Shown: positions 35,477 through 46,400 of the stretch, piece by piece
Position numbering within the stretch: position 1 is the first letter of the stretch
Layout of the letters: every line of letters starts with the position of its first letter
Source of the DNA: Chiua virens
Lineage: Eukaryota > Basidiomycota > Agaricomycetes > Boletales > Boletaceae
DNA length: 64,000 nt
Assembly: GCA_019787685.1 (NCBI GenBank)
Contig: JAHNUO010000003.1
Coordinates: 1,798,001-1,862,000 of the forward strand
Direction of reading: 5' to 3'
The notes under the pieces: model-generated
The model's database searches: none
Seen by the model: only the letters and a program-made list of their open reading frames with translations
What the model was told of the DNA's origin: nothing
Program-made: the position numbers and the translations under genes

Positions 35477-36967
35477 ATGGCGACCGTTCACCCTTCACGC
35501 ATGGGCTTAGTCCCACAAGACCCAAAATATGTCTACCCAGACATTCATGGCCAAAGATCGCCGTCAGCGTCCAACAGAATCCGCAGGGAGAGGCGAGACA
35601 CGAGGGATAGGGAAAGTGATGACGACAGTGACAGAAGGAGGGGACGAGATAGGGAAAGGGAAAGGGAGCGGCCAGGCGAGAGGGACAGAGACAGAGACAG
35701 GGGGAGATACCGAGAGCGGGAGCGAGAACGGTACGGAGACAGGGACAGGGACAGGGACGAGCGAAGTAGGAGTCGACGACGAGGGTCACCAGAATATGGT
35801 GACTACAAGCGACCTGCACCACTTCCTGGACCGGGCTTGGAAGCGCCTCGTATGTATCCCAGTCGTCCGCCGCGAGACGGTATGTACGAGCGACGCGATG
35901 GTTATGGCGCCGGTAACGAGTATCTGGAAAGGTGCGCGACGTTTCCCCGATTACACGGGTGAATTTTGTGCTGAGATGCTGATACTTTTCCGCAGCCGAA
36001 GAGCGCAGAGGGAAGGCTCAATGTTGAGTATATGGCCACCTTCGCCAAAGGGGCCTGCGCGTGCTCTGTATGTGCTTATCCTACACCCTTCTGTTTCGCC
36101 CTGACATCTTTCATATAGATCCCCGGAGCGCGGATCCTCTCGGAGGAAATCCAAGCGGGATCGCTCAGAGACCCCGACAGAATCCTCGAACTCGGAGTCA
36201 GAACGTCGTCGCGAACATAAAGAGCGAAAGCGCTCTCGAAAAGAAAGCATAGAAGAGAAAGACGCGAACGCAAAGAACGGAGACGTCGGTCACGCAACTA
36301 TAATACTGAACAGGAAGAGCACTCGAGAGAAAGAGACCATCACCGGAGAAGCGAGAGTAAAGGTCGACCCCGAAGCCCAGACCCGAGTCCTGTACCTTCA
36401 TCCCCTCGTATGTCGGAAGGCGAGGAAGAATGGGTCGAAAAGCCTGCTGCTGTCGCACCGTTCGTCGTGGCGTCTCAGAGCAACAGTTCAATGCCACCAC
36501 CAGCCACTATACCGTCATATACCAACCACCAGGTAGAAGATGATGACGACGACGATTCGGATGCGGGTGTCGGCCCTCAACCTCTAATGAAGGTGACTGC
36601 TTCGAAGAAGGTGGACGAGCGTACTTATGGTGGTGCATTGCTGCGCGGCGAAGGTAGTGCGATGGCTGCCTTCTTGCAAGATGACCCACAATCGCGTATC
36701 CCTCGTCGTGGTGAGATCGGTCTCACGTCAGACGAGATAGCGGAATTTGAATCCGTTGGGTATGTCATGAGTGGTAGCAGGCACAAACGTATGAATGCTG
36801 TCCGTATGCGGAAGGAAAACCAGGTCATCAGCGCGGAGGAGAAGAGAGGTATCCTCAAGCTACAGAGGGACGAAAGAGAGAGGAGAGAGGCTATCCTTAG
36901 AGAGGAGTTCAGCGAACTCATACAAGAGAGGCTCAAAGGGCCGGAGACGAAGCGGTCGGTCACCTAG
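35477..36967 (+). CDS. NKAP-like RS-domain protein (SynMuv/NKAP C-terminal domain)
   Basis: NKAP proteins are nuclear, spliceosome-associated factors. Exon 1 (start ATGGCGACC at 35477) encodes a long Arg/Glu/Asp dipeptide stretch (REREREREP-, RDRDRD- and SRSRRRG-type). The C-terminal conserved domain is clear: YGGALLRGEGSAMAAFLQ, RIPRRGEIGLTSDEIAEFES, VGYVMSGSRHKRMNAVRMRK and ENQVISAEEKRG. Three exons fit. Inside exon 3 the frame shifts by two at 36242-36247: ERKRSRKK-HRRERRER is continuous only if two AG pairs (36242-36243, 36246-36247) are each one base, both Lys AAA/AAG. Without this the conserved domain would be out of frame. Confidence 0.87.
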
Positions 36968-37108
36968 CCATCTCACACGCAACATACGTTGTCATCCCAG
37001 ATCGGATTTATTGAGCAAACAGGATATGAAGGGTTCCATGCGTTACAGATATTTGGTTATCACGAATGCCCTAGATGCACACCATATAAGTTGTACAGGT
37101 AATACTGT

Positions 37109-37750
37109 TCAGAGCTCATCGCGCTTGCCGGATTGGATGCCCAGAAGTTCCGTCGTGAAAACCAAAGCAGCGTTTGGTGGGATAGCTCCGCCAGCTCCAC
37201 GGCTCCCTGCACGAATGCTTGTTGTAGAAACAGTGAAATAGGCGACTTGACGTACCATAACCCAAGCTAGAGGGGATAGTCAATGTACGCTTCTCTCCAA
37301 CGCATGTACCGAGGAGACCCTCATCCCAACCACGGATCACCTGTCCAACACCAACTACGAAAAACACGGTCAGCACGAAAGACAAACGCAAAACGCATAT
37401 GGGGGACGTACGTTTGAAGGAAAATGGCTTGCCCCTGTCCAGACTACGGTACCAGAATGAGCACGTATACACTGGCAAACTCGAGACAACCTACCTCGAG
37501 TCAAATTTGGCACCAGTGTCGAACAGAGTACCAGTCTGAAAAGTAGGATATCCTCAATGAAACCCGAACAGCATGGAGGCGAACATCGTAGACGTACGTA
37601 GTGAACGGAAATGGTGTCTCCCTTGGCCACCTTGTTGGGGCATTCTTCGGGCATGAAAGTAGTCTCAATCTGAAGCTCAGTAGGGGGCTGAGCTGCGAGA
37701 ACGCAGGCTGCGATAGCCAACAGCGAGAACCAGACTTTTAGCAATTGCAT
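37109..37750 (-). CDS. ER-lumenal FKBP-type peptidyl-prolyl isomerase
   Basis: The protein starts with a signal peptide ([19 protein letters not shown]) and ends in GKRDEL, an HDEL/RDEL-type ER retrieval signal. Between them is one FKBP domain: [20 protein letters not shown], then [53 protein letters not shown]. These are the standard active-site segments (Y, F, W and the IPPNA loop). Five exons fit. It is the FPR2/FKBP13 type, a folding catalyst of the secretory pathway. It is divergent from RPL39 with 181 bp between start codons. Confidence 0.92.
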
Positions 37751-37931
37751 AGCGACGTGTTGTTAGTAGAGAAGCGTGTCTTTTGGCGGGACGCGGAGTG
37801 TTGCTTACCAATCCTGCCGTGGTATGCCGCTGAGTCAGCAACTGTACAGTAGGAGTCCACTTGGAACCTTATTTTGATATGTTGACATTCATACCATCTC
37901 ATCGCCATCGACGCCGAGCCCCAAGTACAAA

Positions 37932-38246
37932 ATGGTGAGCAAAAAACATCCACAATTTGTCCCATTTTCATCCCGTCGTTAGCCTTCGCAAAAGACTTTC
38001 CGCACGAAACGCATTCTCGCCAAGGCCTCCCGCCAGAACCGGTGAGTAAACGGCTAGACGACCACCAGCGTCGTGACACACACCATTCTAGACCAATCCC
38101 ACAATGGTTCCGTTTGAAGACGGACACTAAAATTCAAGTACGCATCGTTGAATAGTGCATCTCCGTCGTTCAACATTCTGATGTTTTCATTGCCTCAGTA
38201 CAACGCAAAGCGTCGCCACTGGCGGCGAACCAAGCTCAACATCTAG
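37932..38246 (+). CDS. RPL39: 60S ribosomal protein eL39
   Basis: Four exons code for exactly 51 residues: MPSQKTFRTKRILAKASRQN, then RPIPQWFRLKTDTKIQ and YNAKRRHWRRTKLNI. This is eL39, the small basic protein lining the exit tunnel. Exon 1 is only the ATG at 37932-37934, with the intron 37935-37982 directly after it. Further exons are 37983-38041, 38092-38137 and 38199-38246. An intron after the start codon is typical of ribosomal protein genes and helps high expression. The frames are all clean. Confidence 0.93.
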
Positions 38247-39108
38247 ACCTATTCAGCATGCCTTTTGTGGGCTGACAGCTAGGGGGCCAGGCAGATGGAG
38301 ATATGATATGTCGACACCATGTACCACACGCAAAGTGCAATCATGACGCCTATAGGGGCTCTGAGCGGGAGCGATATTTAGGCAGTGAGCAGTGAGACTA
38401 TGGGTGGCCAGGTCAGCATACATGCCTTTGGGGTTCGCGTCCAATCGCCTCCTTTGATTTTCCTGAGTTTGTGGCACGTCATTCCGTTGTCAGTTCTCTT
38501 GAGTGCTGATGGACTTGCTGACGATGCAGATGACGCTGTAATGTATGCGGTGTTACGCCGAGAGTTCGAATCTTTGGGCAATGTACGAGCCGATACCAGC
38601 ACTGGTACTTATCCGCGCGGAGCTTTGGCCGTCGTTTTGCGGGATTTTGTTCAATTTGAATTGATCAGAAATCGAATAGGTTTTCCGTACTGGCCCGAGA
38701 TGACCGCCTCTTTCGATGCTGGTGCCATATTCCTACCAAAGTTCTCTCTTCCACATTCCCTATGCATTTTACTATCCGAGCCCGTGTTTAGAATTTGAAT
38801 CAAACCTTGGCCCACCTTCTGGCTGCGGATTTCGTGGGGCCGAAAGTGTAAACACTGTATGTAGTGACCAGCATCGTGTTTGAATTCAGCACTCGCGAAT
38901 TGATTGTGATGTATCTTGTTGAACTAGATTGAGTTTTTGGAGGGAATGAGTTCACAACTTGTCGTAATAGCTATTTAGTATTGACGTAGTAGGTGGCGTT
39001 ACACGTAAACGTGTTTGCTGACACTGGCAGGTGCCAAACTTCCCAACAGCCCACCGACCTTGTTATACTCCGTGACAACGAGCATCTACCAACTACCGTG
39101 ATTTAGCA
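38247..39108. other. Intergenic with an unassigned 137-codon open frame
   Basis: A plus-strand frame runs from about 38400 (first ATG) to 38798 (..FPYWPEMTASFDAG..). It contains a hydrophobic N-terminal part and no motif I recognise. It could be an orphan gene or chance. The remaining sequence to the GET1 start has no supported feature. Confidence 0.35.
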
Positions 39109-39992
39109 TGTCTCTTATCGTCACCATCTTTACGCTCGTATTCCTTACCGAACTGGTGTCATGGATTGGTAAATCCGTACTTCTCGATTTTGTATGTCCC
39201 TGTCCTCTGTTTGCATTTCTCGTCACTCAGTCTTGGGAATTTCATTCGTAGGCTTGGGGTCTTTACTGCCAGGTGTTTATGAACGTCCCAATATACAAGG
39301 CAGCGCCAGCTCAAAGCCGAACTGCTTACCACGAAGAAAGATCTGATGCAGACCTAGCGCTCAAGATCAGTTCGCCAAGTGGGCTAAGCTGAGACGAAGT
39401 GTAGACAAAGGACTCGCAGAGCTCGAAAAACTGAGTGAGTCCTTTTTTCGTGCTCCTGCTCATGCATGCACCTCGTTGCCTGTGTGCTTCTAACGCCTGC
39501 CTCACAGACAGCGACCTTGCTGCTACCAAAACCGCATTCTCGGCCAAGTTTAACAGCCTCATTTGGATCTTAACGACAGGTTTACAGTTTACTGTCGGGT
39601 GGTGGTACAGGAAAGCCGCCGTGTTCTACCTGCCATCCAACTGGTTTGGTCCTATCACGTGGACGCTTGCGCTTCCATTCGCTCCTCAAGGTGAGCCGCT
39701 GTTCCTTGTGGGAACGGTCATGATTCATAATCTTTTGTGTGTAGGTTCCGTGAGTGTTGGGGTATGGCAGATGGCATGCCGCAGGGTGATAAAAGTGGGA
39801 GAGCAGACTGTTAAGAATATCGTGGGTGAGTATATCAATGCTCTTTATGGACTTGGTACTGATGAGTTCTTTGCCAAACTTTCCACATGTGACACCACTG
39901 TCTCCACGTCACACTCTTCATCAGCAATGCCCGTCGGAGCCCGCCGTACCGGTAGAGATGAGGACTGGTACCCGCTACCTGAAAAATCGTAG
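39109..39992 (+). CDS. GET1: GET1/WRB-type tail-anchored protein insertase subunit
   Basis: GET1 is the ER receptor for GET3 that inserts tail-anchored proteins. The N-terminal membrane helix ([20 protein letters not shown]) is followed by a coiled coil ([19 protein letters not shown], then [20 protein letters not shown]), which is the GET1 signature. Two more helices follow ([20 protein letters not shown] and [15 protein letters not shown]). The coiled coil is broken by two single-base excesses at 39298-39299 (AG) and 39354-39355 (CT). Each pair must count as one base (Lys/Arg, and Thr ACC/ACT). The last exon may splice at about 39825-39925 or read through; both end at the TAG at 39990. Confidence 0.85.
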
Positions 39993-40373
39993 ATGCAGGG
40001 TGAATGTCTCGCCACCAAAATATGGTAGTACTTATAATGCAATCATGCCTGGAAGTTGTCAACTATGCACGTGTAAGGTACTGCATCCACTATGCACTAG
40101 GCTGCGGCACGATGGAGTGGTAAGAGTGTTTGAAGTGACATGATCCAGGTGATTCGGAACTCGGGAAGTCCAAACTTCTAGTATGTATTCATTTGTCTTT
40201 GGGTAGTAGCCTGACAGGGGCTGTACTTTCCCACGAATTACGATGTCTGACATATGATTTACAGTGCTCGGAATGACGTCGGAGCAGTCCAAGGGGCGGG
40301 ACTCCGTCGCCAAAGTCGACTACTTAAACTCGACCAACGCGCACCTTAGGTCTCAACGTTCAACTATCTAACA
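39993..40373. other. Intergenic, malate synthase promoter
   Basis: No gene is supported. The last 60 bases before 40374 are CA/CT-rich, as expected of a leader. Confidence 0.5.
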
Positions 40374-42287
40374 ATGCCTGCTGGTGTCCAAATTCACTCA
40401 AAGGTTGCTTCAGGGGCCCAGGCTCAAATCCTCTCTGATGACGCTTTGACATTTCTTGCTGCCCTCCACAGGACCTTCGAGTCCACTAGGCAGAGTCTCC
40501 TTGTTGCTCGCGACGTCGCCCAACGCAGGTGTGACTCGGGTATTTCCCTCGACTTCCCTCCAGAGACCGCTCACATCCGTGCCGAGCCTTCGTGGCACTG
40601 TGCGCCTCCTGCTCCGGGACTGGAGGACAGGCGTGTTGAGATCACAGGGCCCACCGACCGAAAAATGGTCATCAATGCCTTGAACAGCGGCGCAAAGACC
40701 TTTATGGCTGACTTCGAAGGTCAGCAACACCCAGTGACACCTCCGTTCGCCCTCCTGACGCTTGTGTAGACTCAAGTTCGCCGACATTTTCAAACATGAT
40801 CAATGGACAAGTTAACCTACATGACGCTATCCGCCACCAGATTGATTTCGCATCGGGTGGAAAACAGTACAGATTGGTCGAGAATCCGGCGGTCTTATTG
40901 ATCCGGTACGACGGATTTCCCTCTTTCAGAGGCGGACTAAATTTACACCTCACGCAGGCCTAGGGGCTGGCACCTGGACGAGACCCGCGTGACGGTTGAC
41001 AACGCTCCTGTGTCCGCTTCGCTGTTTGATTTCGCGCTCTATTTTTATCACAATGCCCGCGAGCTCGTCAAGCGCGGTCGAGGCCCCTACTTTTACCTCC
41101 CAAAGATGGAGCACTACCTTGAGGCCCGCCTCTGGAACGACGTCTTTCTCTTCTCCCAGTCCTACCTTGGTATCCCACACAATACTATCAGAGCCACCGT
41201 CCTGATCGAAACTCTTCCTGCCGCTTTCCAAATGGAAGAGATTCTTTTCGAGCTCAGGAACCATTCCTCCGGACTCAATTGCGGGAGGTAAGATTTCCAT
41301 CGTGCTTCTCGCACCCTTTTGGGATCCATCATGCGTGACCGGTCCGCTAATCCACATATTTTTAGATGGGATTACATCTTCAGCGCCATCAAGAAGCGCA
41401 GGGCTGATAGAGGTGCAGTTCTACCAGACAGGAAGGATGTCACCATGACCTGTCCCATTCATGGATGCATACGTCCGTCTTCTTATCCAAACATGTCACA
41501 AGTATGATTCCAGCAGATATCTCATACGAGGACGCACTAACAATAGGACATAGGCGAAAGGTGGCCGCAATGGGTGGCATGTCTGCGCAGATTCCTATCA
41601 AGAATGATCCAAAGGCCAATGAGGTCGCCATGGAGAAAGTCAGGGCAGACAAACTCCGCGAAGTTACTGCTGGACACGATGGTACTTGGATTGCCCATCC
41701 ACTCATCAACGAGATTACGCGCAAAGTGTTCGACGAGTACATGTTGGGTCCGAACCAGGTGATATTTGTTTTCGCTGCCTCTTCGCATATTCGCATTAAC
41801 GCGGTCCGTGCGATAGTATCACGTTCGTCGAGAGGACGTCAGAGTGGCAGCCGCCGATTTATTGAATGCAAATGTTCCTGGGAAGATCACTGAGGAGGGT
41901 GTTCGCGGAAACGTCTCCGTCGCATTGGCCTATGCCACCGCTTGGATTGGTGGTAACGGTTGCATTCCGGTCAACTACTTGATGGAGGACGCAGCCACTG
42001 CCGAGATTGCCCGTGTCCAGCTATGGCAGTGGGTCAAGTACGCCTCGCGGATGGATACTGGTGAACCCATCACCGCGGAGTTCCTTGACCGTGTCATTGA
42101 AGAGCAAGCACCGACCATCAAGTCCATCGCTCCTGGTATCAAGCAGGAACACCTCAAAATTACGATCGCCTACTTGAAGGGTCAGATTAGACAAGAGTGG
42201 CCAAGCGAGTTCCTCACGAGCGATTTAATGCCCTTCTTGACTATGGCTGATGGTGTGGAGGTGAAATGGCCTAAGAGCTTCTTGTAA
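40374..42287 (+). CDS. Malate synthase (glyoxylate cycle)
   Basis: Condenses glyoxylate with acetyl-CoA to malate. Family landmarks run in order: [150 protein letters not shown] and [13 protein letters not shown]. Six or seven exons are needed. At 41450-41451 the frame breaks between KDVTM and [12 protein letters not shown]; the CT pair must be one base (Thr ACC/ACT). The C-terminus ends KSFL, with no canonical SKL-type peroxisomal signal. Confidence 0.93.
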
Positions 42288-42526
42288 CTGTTTGCGTTTT
42301 TTCTCTTCGTTATAGTTTTAACGTTATGAAGTAAAACCAGCCTTGACTGCTGGGTGTATTAACCTACGAGTCATGGTAGTTTCGGTATTTCAGAATGTCG
42401 ACCGTGACGTTCAAATTTCATTGCCTGCGTGTCCCCGAATATAGAGAATGCTGCGACTACACGTTCGTGATCATGATCAGTGATACACACTATCAAAGGT
42501 TCTGAGAGAGTTTTCGACCACGCAAT

Positions 42527-43293
42527 CTATGCTTTGGAGACATTGACATTAACCCCATGCATCAACGCACGGCTGTACGGGCAAGCCTGGCCAGACACAC
42601 AAGAGGGCTTTAGACGCTTCCTTTCGCCCCTAGCACAGCGTACGAACGTACCTCATGCCCGGCTTTAATGACCTCCTCGTCCTCGACACCCTCGACCTTG
42701 ATATCCACCGCAATCCCGAACCCGCCCATCCCCTCTGCCTCTCCGAGATGCACATTGGTATGGATCACAGGCATCCTTGACAGGCGTCGCTCTTACCCAG
42801 ACGGCCTGCCATGAGCTGCATCGCACCGAGGAAGCACGCTACACACATGCGCATGCGCATTACGGTACATGTCCAATCGATCGTCACGGTTTCAGGAGAG
42901 CGAGGGGTGACGTGAATATGTGCACATGGAACACGACACAGACGTACATGCGTAACCCATGGCAAAGAGTTGCTCGGGCGTCGTGCCATCGCCCGACCCG
43001 CCCAACGCCTTGGGGTAGGCGAGGTTCAGCTTGAGTGGTGTCTCGTCGTCGGAGCGGACTGCCCCGCTCCGCCCTTTGCCTGCGGCACGTGCAGTTGCGG
43101 TGTACTGTGTGTGATTGGAGGGTTAGAGTGTCGTGGTGTGATGCACCAAGGGGATTCGGAGATGGGATGGGTATACCTTGATGTCCTTAAGAGTCACGAT
43201 TGAACGTCCCGCATCTGTTGTATAGAAGTGCGCTTGAGGTGCAGCTGCGCGCTTGGTTGCGTTGAGGAGGAGGCGAGATCGAGTAACAAACAT
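42527..43293 (-). CDS. Mitochondrial OsmC/Ohr-family peroxiredoxin-like protein
   Basis: Ohr/OsmC proteins reduce organic hydroperoxides with two reactive cysteines. The N-terminus (MFVTRSRLLLNATKRAAA) is Arg-rich and amphipathic, as in a mitochondrial presequence. YTATARAAGKGRSGAV, YPKALGGSGDGTTPEQLFAM, ACFLGAMQLM (first Cys), EAEGMGGFGIAVDIKVEG and EACPYSRALMHGVNV (second Cys) follow in family order. Four exons. Between AGRLGKSDA and VIHTNVHLGE the frame is broken twice, at 42782-42783 and 42769-42770 (AG on plus, CT on minus). Both are Ala GCC/GCT if each pair is one base, giving KSDAVKDAVIHT. The gene converges on malate synthase. Confidence 0.87.
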
Positions 43294-43490
43294 TTCAGTC
43301 TCAGTGCTGGTCGAGGAGCAAGTCGAAACACACTACTCATACTCATAACTGTTTTCTAAGCTGCTAGTGCTGCCCCAGAGCAACCCCGGCCCGAAGAACG
43401 CTGACAGCACAAATTGCATCAACTGTTGCGCTAACATACTTAAAGTACAGCAAAGTGTAAGATAAAATGACAGGAAACCCGGCGACCAGG

Positions 43491-46400
43491 TCAGACACCA
43501 CTCGCGGTGATTCTCAGCTGTTCTAACTTCTTCAACACTTCCCCGACAGATCGGTCCAACTCACCAGCAATGGCGCTCTGCTTCGAACCAGATAACCGTG
43601 CATACGTCTCGCAGAGGTCGCCGTCCACGACAGCCTTCACGGGAACATAGTACCCTCTCCATGCAAGGTGGTCGCGTCCCACTAGACTACCCTGCTCGGT
43701 CCTCATGTGCTGTTCCAGTGTCGAGATAAAATCCACATCCTCCTTCGAAACGAAGGGCACGAGGATCCCGATGGTGCCGTGCAGACCAGTGTACAGCAGC
43801 ACCTCTCGCCCTCCAGCTACCAACGATACCCTGTGTATTGACGTGACAAGGTCACCAACGTGGAAGTGACAGATCATCTTCGTCTTGTGGGGAGCACCCA
43901 TAAGCTGGCCCTTCTCATGCAGTATGCCGGCTCCCGTAGGATCATCGTCTACCTGTTCTGAAACCTTGGAGTCGAGGCGATTGACAAATATATTCCCGAA
44001 GCGGTCACTCGCTGCGACCGTATAATAATCAACCATTGTGGATGCAACGATCCATCGTGGTTGGGTGTCATCCGCAAAGATGAGAAGTCGATTTTCTGGT
44101 GCTTTATAGACGGCGAAATAGATCGAATCTTGCATGTCACCGACAAGAATCCGAGAACCTTGTGTGTTGAGTGTGACAATAGTGGAAGAGAATGTCTGCA
44201 TATCAGGTCAGACCACGGTGTGACCTCAGTGAGCGAACCAACCTTGTTTTCGGCTTTGCGAAGAAGCTTTTTCTTGCCGATCTCATAGATGCGGAGTGCT
44301 TTACCCACCCCTGCTACAAGTCGTCCTTGGAAAGCCATGATTATCAGAGGTACATCGTCCGTTTCAGTCTTGTGCACGAGCTCCAAGGCCGTGCCGTCTT
44401 CAAGAAATTTGTATGTCCGCAAGAAACCACTCGTGCACGATCGTGGCGTAACGAGGGTGTCAGGACGCTGTGCCAACGACAAGGTGCAGTTCCCCTCCTC
44501 GAGCACTAAACGGAACAATGGCCAGAGAGAATGCCATCTCATTGTTATCCAAGTGAATCAAAGCAACAGTCTTCGACTGTAGTCCATTGAGTAAGAAACT
44601 GTTGACTAGAAAGAGAATCGACGTGCCTCGAGCGGATCAATAATGCGTATTGCCGAAGCCCATGTTCCCGCGGGTGCTTTGCACCGACCGAAAGTTTCAG
44701 CAGGAAGTTCAAGCATCTCTTGATCAATCATCTTGCCTGCTTCGCTCTACGAAGAGTTTAGAGTCGTGATCCGAAACAACGATGGGTCACTCACCAGTTG
44801 TTGCAGACGCTTGTTCACCGCCTCCTCACCCATGACACGATGGTCTCCTTCAATAAGATACAGGTAACGGTTCGCTGGATGGGATATAAATTTGCGAGGT
44901 GTGTATGAGAGTGGGATAGAGTCTTGCTTGAGTTTCATGCCAGGCCTTGGTACTTGGAAAATGCTAATGAGGACAATATACGTTAGTGATCATGATCAAC
45001 CCAGAACGAACGAGTCTCAGCAGGAACAATTGGTATTTTGAATAAATTTCGGCACGTCCTCTTCAAGAGGTGTCCGAATCTCTGTTTGCATCCCATGACC
45101 TGGCCGAAAGGAACAGATGCTCACCGAAGAATACTCCCCGTAATACCAATCAAACCTTCCGGACTAAGTTCAGCAGAAAAGCTCCAGGCATAGTCAAGGT
45201 TCTCATATATCAAGGGGGTGAAATGCATGAGGTTTTGGTGCGTATAATTAATCCATGACCGAGATGAAAGCGCAAGGATGGCTGGATTTTTCTGTATCTG
45301 TACCCGAACAAGCTTGATAGGACGGGTCCCCAAGAAACTGCGGAAGCGTTCAGAAAGGAGACAAATCAAACTAGCGCTGGTACTAACCGTGTTCGCGTAT
45401 CAGTAAGTTGGCCATTTAAAGGATCAAGCACGGTCCGAAGAAGAACACCATTTTGCAAGCCAATGTTGACAAACATCGTTGGATGGGTCTTGTTAATACT
45501 TGCATCTAACATGTCGGCTATGCAAATTGAAGACTGGTGGCGCAGTCAAAGCTTGTAGACTGATCGTCTCCAGTGTGCTTTCAGGATCCAGCGAAATGAT
45601 ACGAACGGTTTGGTCCTCGCACCCAACAGCCTGTATGACTAGAAACAGTTACAGGTAACTGCGAGACAGAGTTTCATTCAACGCACCAAGAAAGGCGTAC
45701 GCTGACGACCCTCAGGAACCTCAGCAATGCTCAGTGCCAGAATCGTTGATCCCATCGCTTTTCTGTCTTGGTATTCGTTGAGCTGACCGTCCAAGTCGAG
45801 TTCGAAATAGACCAGCTCTGCAGAGCTCAGTGCAACCACGACTTGACGCTTGTTGGTCGTCGCAGCGACAATTGTTTTACGATCAGGGACTCGCCACTCA
45901 TTTACACGTCGATCAGCCAAGACATGACGAATCCCGTGAGGGTGAACTTGGAGAAGAGCATCTGCACCAATCTGTTGGACAGCGAGCGTCGGCGCTGATG
46001 AAAGGAAGCCAGTGTCTTGCACCTCCTCGATTGTCTCGCCAATAGACAACACCAGTGTACCATTGACGAACGAAAGAATGATATACGAGTCGAACTCATC
46101 TATAAAGGGATAAAATTGATACGATCGATAGACACAAGCAATTAAATACGCACCCTCCTCCCGTTGTTTAGTCGTCCAAACGGCATTCGGAATACCTGGA
46201 AGCTCAGAACTAACGGATTCCTCCACATCAAGACCATGACGAAGCATCCTAAACGAACTGCGCGCGCCTCGACCGCAGGCTGCTAAAATTTGGGGAGTAT
46301 CCGAATTCGGTAGAATGTTCATCACTTTCGAGTCCAATATAGGGTCCAATGATTCTACCTCGTCGGCAAGCGCCAAGTTATCCAGAGGGCGAGGGCGAAA

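Noticed and set aside
35600..35780. GA-rich tandem-like tract, first taken for a microsatellite or CRISPR-like repeat
   Set aside because: It is the coding sequence of the Arg-Glu/Arg-Asp stretch of the NKAP-like protein; units are irregular and there are no spacers.
38555..38585. tRNA-like GAGTTCGAATCT
   Set aside because: No acceptor stem or A-box within 80 nt upstream.
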